DNA from: Paramecium pentaurelia
Taxonomy: Eukaryota; Ciliophora; Oligohymenophorea; Peniculida; Parameciidae
Assembly (NCBI GenBank): GCA_905183005.1
Contig: CAJJDO010000164.1
Coordinates: 124,001-188,000, forward strand
DNA: 64,000 bases
Direction of reading: 5' to 3'
Part shown: piece by piece, positions 39,874 to 51,874 of the stretch
How the letters are laid out: the number at the start of each line of letters is the position of its first letter
How positions within the stretch are numbered: position 1 is the first letter of the stretch
Made by a program: the position numbers and the translations under genes
The notes under the pieces: generated by a model
What the model was told of the DNA's origin: nothing
Seen by the model: the letters and a program-made list of their open reading frames with translations, nothing else
Databases searched by the model: none

Positions 39874-41289
39874 GATACATATAATAAATATTATATATTA
39901 CTATCCTGTAGCGTAAGAGCAATTCAAAGGAAATTTCTTCAACATGTCAGAGTATGATAAATAAATCAAAGAAAAAATTTGATAAATCTCATGCATAATT
40001 GAGAATATCATTCTTGTTAAGCTTTAAATGATTTAAAACTTAAGTATTACCCATACACACAAGTAATGAAAAATGTATTCATTAAATATATTGCTTATAT
40101 TACTATTTTTTAAAAATATTATTCAATAAATGAAATTTAATTTCTTTTACACAAAAGAAGACTTTAAAAATAAAAGCAATAAAGAAATGTGAATATTAAA
40201 GTAGATGATGTTTTCTTATACCTCAACAGAATTCTATCTTAATAAATCATTCATAATTTATCAGTAATATTTACTAAATTTTTATTTATAATATTAATCA
40301 CTCAAACTTGATTATAATGTCTGATGTTATGAGAATTCTCAATTCATCCAATGTAAAATAGACTATACTTTAATATAATTAATTGAAAATATACTTACTC
40401 ATTAGTTATAAATTTATAAAAATTTATACAAATCTAATACCTCTAATTATATATTAATAATTTATGTAATGTTTATGAAAAAGATTCTTAAACATATTTT
40501 AGATCAAATTAGAGAATTAGTAATTATTCTTCCAATAATTTACATAATTATTTAATTATTTGTTATCAAAAATTTATATAATTAATTTATTTAATATTTA
40601 ATCAATATTTTATAGTTCAATCTTTGCAACACAAATTATATTGTTGTTTTATTTATGTAATAATAAAATAGTAAAAATAAGACACAATTAAAGATAAAAT
40701 TAAATCATAAATCAAATAAATATAATATGAATTTTAGATAATTAATAAGGGAGAATATCAACTTAAAATAATAGAATTACTACATTCATTGTTATATTAA
40801 GTTATTATTAAATAATTATTAATTTATTATTAACATATTTTAAATCTTGATTTAATTAATGATTGTAAAAGTAATAAAAAATAAAAAACATTCTAAAATT
40901 TGATTAATATCTAGAACAATAATTAAATAAATTTTATTAAAGTATTCTCTTTTTTACATTTCCTAAATATTTTCTTTTATTTATTAATAACTTTCACTAT
41001 TTAATCCAATTTTTATGTGTATCAATATCAAGTAATTAAATTTGATTTATATTATTGTTATCAAAACTTTATTTTATATAGTAATTGATAATATTATATT
41101 ATACATTACTCTTTGATTTACAATAAAATAACAGAATTATAGAATAAGATTTCAATTCAATTGATCTAATTATCTTATTAGATGGATTGATACTCTTACT
41201 TTATTTATATTTAGTTGACTTTGTATTCTGATTTTATAGATGATAATGAGATATTCAAAATTCAAATTGATAAAATAATATAATTAAAA
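39874..41289. other. Intergenic A+T-rich DNA
   Basis: About 1.4 kb with no protein-like frame on either strand that I could support. Confidence 0.45.
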
Positions 41290-42359
41290 ATGGTTCATTT
41301 CAATCCTGGATCCATCTATTATTTTGATTTAGACTTGCCTGTAGAACAAAGATACTCATCACTTTTTCCAAAATATGCCCCTTTAATTAGAAAATACTGT
41401 AAAATTTGGTTGGAAACAAATAATCCTTCTTAGGAACATCTAAATGATCTAAAAGTATTAAACTTTAAATGACTATTAGCAACTATTTGAGAATCATCCA
41501 GATAAGGAAATGCTTGAATTTGTTAAATATTTGGCTAAAGAATGTGGAATTGATGAGAGGTAATGATACAATATTATAAGGTAAGCATAATTTTGTACAT
41601 ACAATTTATGTATGATTTTGGATTTGATGATTCTTTATCAATGGGATGCACAAGTATATTGATTAATCAGGAGAAACCATATATTGTGAGGAATCTAGAT
41701 TGGGATTTCAATGATGTCATAAGGGCTTTAACAATAAATGCTATTTATATTAAAAATAAATAAATAGTATCCATTCATTTAGCAATAGTATCTTAATTAT
41801 TGATTCCTCACACTATGTAATGAAGTAGTAATAATAAATTAGTAAGAACCAATCATTTGCTATCAGTTTAAATTTCTTGTGGCCTCAATATAAAGTGGAA
41901 TAATAATGGTAAAGTGTTCTATAAAATGTCAATATACCTAGTATCGGAAGATTGATTTATCGATTATCAGTTTCTAATTATAAATATGAAGATTTGACAA
42001 ATGTGCTAAAAGATATACTAGTATAGCATCATGGTTTATTGAATATTGTTGGAAACAAAAAAAATTAATGTGCAATATTTTATATTAATGATTGGTTTAA
42101 CACAAAAAAATATCAATTTTGTTAGGAAATCTAAAATAATGAAGATTATCTTGTATCTACAAATGGAGATTATTTTTAATTTAGTATTGAGAGATATAAA
42201 GCTGCTTAATAAAACTTAAAAAAATAATAAGATTTTAGTAATCCTATAAAAATTGTAGAGAATGTTGCTTTTCAGTATCCTAATTATAATGAAACAACCA
42301 TTTTAACAACAATCTTAGATTGCCAGTTAAAGTTACCATTTGATGTTTATATTAAATGA
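41290..42359 (+). CDS. Acid ceramidase / NAAA-like amidase
   Basis: An N-terminal nucleophile hydrolase that cleaves the amide bond of ceramides or N-acylethanolamines, usually in lysosomes. The prodomain-like start (DLPVEQRYSSLFPKYAPLI) is followed by the conserved catalytic region MGCTSILINQ, in which Cys is the nucleophile released by self-cleavage, then IVRNLDWDF. Later conserved pieces are SFAISLNFLWP and LVSTNGDYF. Introns of 25 nt (after LNDLK) and about 26 nt (after CGIDE) are clear. The joint between IHLAI and the SFAISLN exon needs a further intron of about 38 nt or different splicing, and I could not settle it. No signal peptide is evident at the chosen start, unusual for a lysosomal enzyme. 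Confidence 0.8.
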
Positions 42360-44014
42360 ATTATAATTATAATAATATAAAAGTTAATTCTAATATATAT
42401 ATATATTTAAAGATAGATTACTTATCTAATTAAAGAAGACATATTATAATTTGTAAAGAATAAGAAATCTCTATTAGAATTCAATCCATATCTAATTAAA
42501 ATGAAATTAAAAGGAAGTAGAAAGATCATTAGAAAATAATAATTCATTAACCAATTATTTATATAGAAGTGTGAATTGCATTATGGATTATATATATGTA
42601 CATCATGATCATTTATGCTTAATATTGTTAATAACAATCATAAATTCAAATATATGAATAAATCACTATTTATATATGTTTGTAAAGATATTTGAAAGAA
42701 GAAATCATTATAATAATTCTTTTTGACTTTACTTGAATTGTTGCATATAATTGAAAATTAATTAATACTATTTTTGAGAAATAAATTCGATTTACTAATA
42801 TATATTAACTGAATAATAATTAAATTTATTTAATTATAAAATTATTCAGAAGAATGATAGGATTAATAGTAATTTGATTTTTAATAATCATAAAAATTAG
42901 TTGATTAAAAATAATCAAAAAGAATATCTAATTATTAGTTTTAATCCCTAAAAATTATAGAATATGTAGATAAAAATAATAATGAGTATTTAAAGTTATT
43001 CAGTATAAAATTATATTCAAATAATTTGACCGATGATTATTGAAATAAAAAATAGCAAATAATATTAGCAAGGACGAAATAAAATAGAAAAGGGAAAAAT
43101 AAAATAGAATTGATTAATTGATCTTAATTAAGAAATTCATAACTATTGAATATGAATTTCAATATATATTTGCTTTAAATTTGTCAATTTAAATTATTGA
43201 TACAAATAAAGTTGAAAATGTAGTTGAAGATTTCATAATTTAAACTACATTTTCAATTTTAGTATTTCTTTGTAGTTCCATTTATCTCCAAATATACATT
43301 TATATAAAATACTTAATTATTAATTAAAAATTTTCTAATTTATTATAATTAATAATTCAAATATTATTGATAGCAACTTTACACAATAAAATAAAGCTTT
43401 AAAAGTAAGAAATATATACCAAGACATCAATAATTGCTCTAAAGTAAGAATATTTAGTACTAATTAATCATACATGAATAAAGATAAAACAATTATGTAA
43501 CAATATAAGGTTAATTGTTTAGAATTATTAATTTTATTTTGTACAGATTTAATATAAGTTCTATATCATAAATTATTCAAAGAAAATGACTCATCTTTTT
43601 AAAATCAAAAATAATGAAAAATAAATTAGATGAATTCATTCAACATTAATAATAAAATATTAAATTATTCATTTATAATTAAAAGAATTAGACTTTTAAA
43701 CTTTCATTTCATTTCCAATATGTCAAGTTAATCTAGGATTTTAATAATTAATCAGATTAAGAGTAAATAATCAAAATATTTATCTAGCACCATCAATCAG
43801 TCAAATCATAATAAAATAGATTGCTTAATTTTCCTATTATGGTATAAATTAAATTATTTCTACATATCAAATTAACAGATAGATTTAAATTGATTTTTGT
43901 AATAAATTCTTCTTTTTTATATTATTTATATAAATAAATTATGTATTAGAAATAAAAAATAAGATTCTATAACAATAAAATTCATTGTTTATATGTAAAT
44001 ATAAAATCTTGAAA
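42360..44014. other. Intergenic A+T-rich DNA with a short possible exon
   Basis: About 1.65 kb. A protein-like stretch near 42428-42607 on the plus strand (EDILQFVKNKKSLLEFNPYL) ends at TGA but has no clear start. An inverted repeat lies at 43212-43256. Otherwise nothing recognised. Confidence 0.4.
43212..43256. repeat. Inverted repeat, 14-bp perfect arms
   Basis: ttgaaaatgtagtt at 43212-43225 is matched by its reverse complement at 43243-43256, with a 17-nt loop. Unusual in this low-complexity DNA because the arms are not simple AT runs. It could be a hairpin in RNA or a remnant of a small element end. Confidence 0.7.
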
Positions 44015-44358
44015 TCATGGATCCTTGGATTTAAAATAACAATTTAATAATCCTCCCTTACTGCATACAACCTTTACTAGTGATTTAGATAATCCAATTA
44101 ATTTGTACTGGCATCTCTTTGATTCGGGAAGACAGGAAGTTTTTTTTTGAATAATATTCTTTCTGTATCTAAAAATTATATTCTTAGCAGTAGCATAGTT
44201 GATGGTGAGATGAAGTGAGGCCTATAATAAAAATTAATAAAAACCTATTTAATTTTCCAATCCTTTTAAAACACTAATTCAATTAATAGCTTTTTCTTTT
44301 CTAAAGGCACTTTCTTATAGGGACGTAACTTAAAAGTGCATTATTCACTTTAATTCAT
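44015..44358 (-). CDS. Helix-turn-helix protein, Tc1/mariner-like DNA-binding domain (copy 2)
   Basis: About 106 residues from ATG 44358 (MNQSEQCTFKLRPYKKV). The domain reads PLEKKKLLIELVFQKDWKIK, a 23-nt intron, then ASLHLTINYATAKNIIFRYR, typical of the helix-turn-helix of Tc1/mariner-type transposases. A tail (SKRCQYKLIGLSKSLVKVV) follows to TGA. It matches the plus-strand gene at 39520-39873 across the domain and shares the intron site. There is no DDE catalytic region. It is the better preserved of the two: codon use is less A/T-extreme and the motif is cleaner. Confidence 0.75.
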
Positions 44359-45706
44359 TAAAGATTTCCTAATTTAAATATAATTAAAATTATTAGAAAA
44401 TGTTTGGCTTATGTTAATTTATAAATTAAGATTTTATTTTAATTATTTTTACTTTTGATTAATATCTAATAATTTAGATATATATAAATGTTTTTCTTTG
44501 CTAAAGGATATATTAAATTTCTTATTTGGATTAAAGTATTAATAAGTAATTTTAAAGAAAGTAATACAGTTAGTATAAAATACCCAAATAAATACCTCCT
44601 CTCTTGATAATCTTTATTATACATTAAACTAATATTTGCATCAATATCCTATTAAAATTCAAACTTAACTCAATTTTTGAAGTTAATAATAACTATAAAG
44701 CTTTTAGAATGTAATATGATTACTATAGAATAAATATATTCTTAAAATATTTAAACTTTAGTTTTATTACTTAATTTCAAAAATGAAAAAAAACAAATTA
44801 ATTTAAGATTTACTCAAAATAGCAATTTAACTAAAAAAATAAAACTTTTTTGTTTTTCACCAAGATTTAAGTTCAAATTATAAAAACTAAATTTTATATT
44901 GAATTTTTATTAGCATCTCAAATTTAAAATATAGTATTTGAATTAAATAAATCCTATTTGATAATTCTTTAGAATGTATTCTAATATTCTTAATAAATTA
45001 TAAGTGATGTTAAAATTATAATTTATATAAATTATCATTTCTCTTGTTTTTAATAAAAACAAAGACATAGAATTAAAATTGACTTTTTAAATGAAAAATA
45101 AAACATTACCATTTGATTTATCATTCTTTTAATTTTGACAATATTTTTAAATTCTCATATTTTGTTTTGAATTAAGAATAAAGCATACCAAAAATATTAT
45201 ATTTAATTTTTATACACATATAGTTATATACTCCGTTCAACTATTAATATATAAATATAATGTAAGAGATTAGATAAAAAGATTATAGCTCACATTTAAT
45301 ATAATTAAACTTAGAAATTAATTTCATATTCAAATTTAATTCACAATGAATTGAGAAATTGTGATGAAAATTTATAATTAATTTTATTCACAAAGAATAT
45401 CGAGAAACATACTGACAATCATTATAAAACTTTACATTAAATAAAAATAATAATCTAGATAGATGGATTAAACATTAGAGTGATATATGTTTTATATTTT
45501 AGAGGGAAATTAAATTATATATAAGAAGGAATGCGAAGAGAGATAGTTTAGAAAATGGAAAGCTTAAAATTTAATGCATAACAGCCTTTCTTTTGATTAA
45601 AAAAAATAATTTCTATGTGATAGTATTAACATTGTTTGCATACAATTTGTTTGAGGTTATATAATATTTATTTTGAAAAAACTATATTGATTTAATTTCT
45701 GATTGC
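44359..45706. other. Intergenic A+T-rich DNA
   Basis: About 1.35 kb of very A+T-rich DNA upstream of two divergent small genes. No feature recognised. Confidence 0.45.
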
Positions 45707-46096
45707 ATGTATAAAGTTTATGGGAAGATAGTTTAAGAAGATAAATTTTATAATAACAATATTATAATCTTCTATATGGATGTTTATATTATTGATTCTT
45801 TGATTTTCTCTGAATTTTCTTTTAAGGAACTAGATCAATATCGATAATTAAATAACATATTTTTTCAGCAATGTAAATCTAAAGTAATTAATAATTTTTG
45901 ACTAGAAGAAGGAATATAATTTCAACATATGTCAATTATTATTAATGTTTCTAAATTAAAAATAAGGTAAGCCTAATATAAAGCTCTATATTATGAAGGT
46001 AGAAAAATGATTTTGTAAATGATGTTTTTGAGAATGTTTAAAATTGGTTAGGGAATGGAGAAGATTTTAGAGTAAATTATTGAAATATGGGGTTGA
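45707..46096 (+). CDS. Small unknown protein
   Basis: About 111 residues when two short introns (22 nt after QQCKSK, 32 nt after FLNQKQ) are removed. It starts MYKVYGKIVQEDKFYNNN, with YIIDSLIFSEFSFKELDQYR in the middle and QMMFLRMFKIGQGMEKILEQ at the end. Composition is protein-like and both introns have normal boundaries, supporting a real gene, but there is no family match. A Met at 45776 is an alternative start. Confidence 0.48.
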
Positions 46097-46384
46097 AGTT
46101 TTAATTTAACATAAATAATTTTAGTTTGATTTTAATTTTGAATCTAATAATGCTATTTTTTGATATTAATATTATATATTTGATTTTATATTAATAGTTA
46201 TTAACAATCATAAGTTAATGTATTATAACACCATAAGGTTTTCAAGTTACATCATAATAGATATGGATTGCATCTAATTAGGATGTGTAAAATAGAAATT
46301 AAAGATTTGGAATTTAGTTTGTCATTTTGTAGTATTAAATGTGATTTTGAGTCTTGATTTTATGTAATATTTAAAAAAATAGAT

Positions 46385-47387
46385 ATGATTACTTCTGAGA
46401 TTAGTGCTGCATCCAACTAAATAAAAAGTAGAGCTGATATAGAAGGCATTTATGAGGTTTATTCTAATTTATTAACAAAAAAGTGTAAATATGTTTGGAC
46501 TGCTGAAGATGTTGAGAAATTGAACGAACAGTACGATTGTCAAATGGGTAACTGGAAATTGATAAGTAAATATTTAAATGGACCAAATCCATTAGAGTGT
46601 ATGATGAAATGGCAATCATTGCATCCAGATAATGTAATATTTTAATAATATTTAAGCCACTTTCGAGACAATTGTGGTCCTAAGAGGAGGATGAATAATT
46701 AAAGGAATTAGTGTAGAAGTATGGAAAAAAATGGAGTAAGATATGTACAGTTATGAATTGGAGAACTGGAAAATAAGTTCGAGAACGATATCTAAATTAA
46801 CTATAAGGACATATAAATAATGAGAAATGGACTGAAGAGGAGGATAAAATAATTTTAAAACTATATAAAAGGTTTGGAACCAAGTGGAGCTATATCTCGA
46901 CTTTTTTAAAAGGTCGTCCTGTAATATCCTATACTTATTATTTAGGAAAATATGGTAAAGAATAGATTTTATGCCAATTTAAAAAGAAGGTATCAATCAG
47001 ATCTTGAAGAATCTGATGATGATGAATAATAGATAGATTCTTAAGATTCATTAAATATTACAAAATATAAAAAGAAAAAAAAAAATAAATAATATAAATT
47101 TATTAATAGCTCTATTAAGATAAAGAAATCCTAATTAAAAACAGTGAAATCAGATATATATGAAAGAATGACTCGATCTAAGGAAAAGAAAGAGCCAGAG
47201 ATTAATGTGAAATAGGAAAATATAGATATGGATGAAAAAAAGAATAAAGTAATTTAATAAGAATTAATAAAAGAAGAATAAATAGGAGTTGAAAATTAAT
47301 AGAATTCTCAAGAATTATTATACTAATAATATGAGTATTAATATTAGGCTTTCTAAAAGTTTTTATTAGAATATGGATAGCTTAACA

Positions 47388-47483
<96 letters not shown>

Positions 47484-47710
47484 TTATTTTAAATCAATTT
47501 AATACTTAATAATTATGTCCAAGATGTTTAGGAAATTAAAACACTATGGGATAGTTGTATACATTAGCAGATATTAATAATTTATTTAAAATGTTTTAAT
47601 ATCAAATGATTATTCAATGTTAACCTAAATTAGAGATGACTAGTGATGTCAACATGATGTAAAATCAAAGTTAACCAAATAAGCAATATAACAACTTTAT
47701 ATTGCAGTGA
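46385..47710 (+). CDS. Myb-type DNA-binding protein with polyglutamine tract
   Basis: A nuclear DNA-binding protein with tandem Myb/SANT repeats: a degenerate first one (KYVWTAEDVEKLNEQYD, MGNWKLISKYL), a canonical second (LWSQEEDEQLKELVQKYG, WSKICTVMNWRTGKQVRERY) and a third (KWTEEEDKIILKLYKRFG, WSYISTFLKGRP, MVKNRFYANLKRR). This is the R1R2R3 or R2R3 layout of c-Myb-like regulators. Introns of about 23 nt (after LHPDN) and 25 nt (after KGRP) restore the frame. The C-terminal half is acidic and basic low-complexity sequence with a run of 31 Gln, all TAA codons (47390-47482), then a Cys pair (LCPRCLGNQ). Confidence 0.9.
47390..47482 (+). repeat. (TAA)31 microsatellite encoding polyglutamine
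   Basis: Thirty-one uninterrupted TAA triplets in the Myb reading frame. With TAA read as Gln they encode Q31. In the standard code this would be 31 consecutive stops, so the tract is direct evidence of the ciliate code. Confidence 0.9.
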
Positions 47711-47794
47711 CATTTGGTTTTTGAAACTCAAAAAGCCAATGAAAATGTTAAACATAATATTAATCAAATAATTTAGTTAAAACATAATACAATA

Positions 47795-50700
47795 TCATTC
47801 TTATTTGCCTTCCTTCATATCATATGTCTGCATAAGTTTAATTTGAGGAACTGGAAATTATGTAAGTTTGGCTGCTTTTTCTTCATCTGTCATTCCTTAA
47901 ATAGAAGCTTAAACTGAAGCAATATTTTATTATCTCCATTTAGTATATTGTTTCTACATTTCATTATATTCAATCAAAGCAGCAGATAGATATCTAATAT
48001 TATTTTCATTTAAGATAATTGTTTTTTTATTGTTTGGATTCCTGAACTCTATTTTTCTCTCATAAATCATTCTCTTATCCTTATCAATATTTTAGTTTTT
48101 TGTTTATTCTTCACAAATTATCAAATCCTTAAATGAACCTTCAATTTTTAGTTTTTACTCTAATTTCAATTTCATTCTTTGAACCAACGGTAATTCTTGA
48201 TATAAAGATTTAGTGACAAATTTGGCTTTGGCTGTCTCAATGTTCATCATAAATCTGGAATATTTCAAATAGATGTAGTCACTCTAACTAAAAATAATTA
48301 ATGAATTACCATCAATTAAGTTTCCTCTTTTCTATTTTCATAATAACTTTGTAATCTTTTAGGTTTAGTAATTTGAAAGTATTGTTTATCAAATTAATTT
48401 TCATCAATGATTTGAATTTTATTATTTCTATGTAAATGATATATACGATAAATGAGTAGACTTATATATACACTTCTAACAGTTTTAGACCAATGCAAAA
48501 ATAATTGATAACATTAAGCTTCAAATAGAAAGTCTACAATAGCTTTTTTGAATTCCAATGGGAATATTAAATAGTTATTATAGATTAAATGTAAACTTTT
48601 GGCAATTACAAAGGCATTCTCACTTTGTGTAACTGCAATTCTTAATCCATTTAAAAAGAAAGGGTAATCAAAATTGGTTGGAATAGTTTAACAGTGTTGT
48701 ATACATAAACTAATTAAATCCATAACTTGAACAACTCTATCACTTGAATAAATGCTATTAATCGATATAAATAATTACTTAGTTTTATTATACAATATCA
48801 TAATAATGACATTTAAAGGTCCTCCATTAGTAACAACTTAAGTAATTGCACTAATCATGGCATCTGGATATGATTCCCTTATTTTTAATTCACATAAAAG
48901 TGCTTTCAAAATCTTTCTATATCCAGGTATATCTTTCCAAGGGATGATGTCTTTTTAGAATTTTTATTAGATATGTAAACATAAAGCTTAAACAAAGAAA
49001 AAGAAGGTTGTATTTCTTTTCGTAATAATCCTACGCCATTCTTCATCTGAATTCATTGTTATGGCATTGATATTTAAATTAGAGGGCAAATAATTATAAA
49101 AGTAACTTTACCAATCAAATAAAACTGTGACTTGTTCAGTTCTAAAATTTTCTGGATCATCTAATTAATAATCAGTACCACGCCATTCTGATAATTCAGG
49201 ATCATTAGGATTTTAAAGAGCATTAACAAAAGCTTCTCTAAATTCTGGAACTTTAAAAAATGAACTAGCCAAGAATTTTTCAACGAATGCTTTTTCTTTA
49301 GGAGACATATCTTTTAAACATATCTTTTATAAAGCAATATTTAATGTATTGTATAAGAATTATTAAAAATGACAACAGATTTAATTCTTAAACTTTAATT
49401 GTTTTTTGTTTAATTATTTACAATCATCAAAATATCCCATTGAACCTAAACTTAATTCACCTCTAGTGCATACAATTTATAAAATTTCATAATAAATTTC
49501 TCTAATATTCCCTTCAATTTTATCAACAAAATTAAATAGATTCTCTGCAATTTTAATAAAGATCTCTTATCCTTTCATCAAATCATCATAACTTTTGTAA
49601 TAAAATTGACTTAATTGTGAATCCTTATCACTTTTACTAACAGCTATTAATAATTATTAAGCAGTATTCTATAATTCAGTCATCAATTATTATTTTTAAG
49701 ATACTTGATTATTAGATGATAATTTAAACATTACTTAACTTAATTTCTCAAATTAATTTACTACTTCACTAATTTCCTTTATACTTTAATTAGCTAAAAT
49801 ACCTGTTCCAATAGTACATCCCTTCTCTGTTCTTAATCCAATCATCTATTATTTCATATGTACAGGTATTTTAATTGTAAAGTCTGATTACATTTATCCA
49901 ATCTTATTCCCTCTTAACCATAATCCTTTTGTTATATTACATCTATGAATACTATAATCATCCAATTATTCCTCTTGATTTTTTAACAAATAATTCAATG
50001 CTATATTAGATTCAGCAAATATGATTTGATCTATTGCTTCTAAATGATAATTTAAAGATTTAACTGATTTTCTAGTTGGTGAATGATCCTCTATTGATTT
50101 ATTAATACTCCAAATACAAACTTATAATGAGGAACTTGAAATCTCATTTATTGGCAATTCTACAATCAATTTAGGCATATCTGTATTCAACCATTGTATT
50201 CGAAATAATTCATCTTAGATACTATTGTAGGATGCATTCCTGCCTCTAATATAAGCAGGATTATTAAATTTCTCTGAATTTTCTGATAAGAATTGCATTT
50301 TGCGAGTCACTAACTTTAAATTGAATACATATTATTTTTCTTATATGCATGTATTCATTGTACATATGATTTCTTAAGGATTTATCTCTAGTTAAAGAAT
50401 TTATGCCATAATCATATTAAATGATATTCTTCCTTTTCCTATTTGATAATCAAAAAATTGAGGGCCTTAAATAATGTCATACAAGGTAATTTTCAATTAA
50501 GCCAATTCTTTATCATCTTCATAGAGAAAGAATACTAAATATTTTTCTTTCAATTATATTTCATTTGCTTCTAATTACAATGTTATTTTTCTCTTCCACT
50601 ATCATTATAAGTAAGCAATCTTACACCATGTTTTCCTTCCAAATCAAAATGTTTTGGAGTATCACATTTGTAATATCCACCGATATCAATTTTAAGATGA

Positions 50701-50834
50701 CATGATCTTGATGGATGACTCAATCTAATATTAAATAACTCACTATTGAATTTCATAGTTCCGATTCCAAATTTTTTGGCATTTGATTTCTAAGGTGATT
50801 TGTTCTGTTAAATTTAACTTGTACAATGACCCAT
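47795..50834 (-). CDS. C2-like plus DUF1765 protein
   Basis: About 1,000 residues. Residues 25-140 look like a C2 domain (CHLKIDIGGYYKCDTPKHFD, ITLQLEANEI, KYLVFFLYEDDKELAQLKIT, GKGRISFNMIM), a module that often binds lipid. The second half matches DUF1765: FREAFVNAL, EWRRIITKRNTTFFFFVQAL, IIPWKDIPGYRKILKALLCE, then YNNYLIFPLEFKKAIVDFL and FLHWSKTVRSVYISLLIYRI. Proteins of this layout are conserved in protists and fungi, with no settled function. One 26-nt intron lies in the C2 region after EGKHG; a putative intron near 48.29 kb proved unnecessary because the frame is open through it. The stop lies 84 bp beyond the Myb stop, convergently. Confidence 0.85.
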
Positions 50835-51874
50835 CAAAATTAATATGTAATTTAATAATGTTATATAAAGATAGAACAACAAGTAGTATTTTTTTGTTTC
50901 TTACATATCAACTTAAAAACTTCTGTTTACATCAATTGAGATAACTTTTAATTACAATAAATTTTTATAAACATTTAATTATAGAATTTATTACATTGAA
51001 TTCAGTTTATTATTTTGAGATTTATGGTCAAATGCATGATTCATCTCTTAACCCGATATACTAGTTTATAGCAAAACCTAATTATAAATGAGTAACATGT
51101 GAATTTTCAAGTTTATAATATATATTTATACAAATAAATTTCTGTCCAATAACACTGTAAAATAATTTACAAATTATTAGACATTCTTCTATTCAGAGTG
51201 ACAACAACTTATTTTTCTTCCCAAAGAAAATTACCATAATTATCAATCATTTATAACATAATATATTCATTGCTTAGTTACTTCCATTTTAAGGAAGTGA
51301 ATATTTCTCGAATTAACTTCTTATCCAGCTATCTTTGATACAATCGAATATGAAATAGCACTTTTTATTGAAGCATACGAACATCGTTTTGCTGATTTGC
51401 AAATCTTTTATTGCTTTATTACATTCTATTTGTAATATATGATTATGGATTTTGCAGTTGCGTACTTAATCTACAATCTCTAAGCAGCCTTATTTCAAAT
51501 ATAGAAATTCATACATTTTTGATATTCAGACCTTAAATTAAGACTAATTCGGCTAAAAGTTTTTTGGTTTATGAAGAACTCTTGATGTATGATCTTTTAC
51601 TCCTTTTGTAAACATAATTCATTTGCTATTGAAAAAAATCTTGAAAAAATAAATACAAGAGCATTTAAGAAATTTGATTTACAATTTACAATTAATATAA
51701 AATGTCTGTATCTTGGAAAAGTCATAGAAATACTACAAACTTATTCAGACAATTTTAAAGAGACATCTATTTTAAATTGATATTTAGACTGAACATGAAA
51801 ATTCTTAAAAATTCTAATTAAAGTTAATAAATATATACACAAATTCTTTAGTATTATTATTATTAAAATAGAAA
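50835..51874. promoter_or_regulatory. Divergent intergenic region
   Basis: About 1 kb between the C2/DUF1765 gene and the WD40 gene, which point away from each other. A short standard-code frame at 51589-51780 has no coding signature. Promoters for both genes must lie here; no motif is recognised. Confidence 0.35.

Noticed and set aside
42428..42607. Possible exon EDILQFVKNKKSLLEF
   Set aside because: Protein-like but without a start, partner exons or motif; kept only as a note.
46250..46390. 42-codon frame MDCIQLGCVKQK before the Myb gene
   Set aside because: Short, no motif, and overlaps the Myb start in another frame.
51589..51780. 63-codon plus-strand frame
   Set aside because: Composition is that of A+T-rich spacer; no motif, no neighbouring exon.
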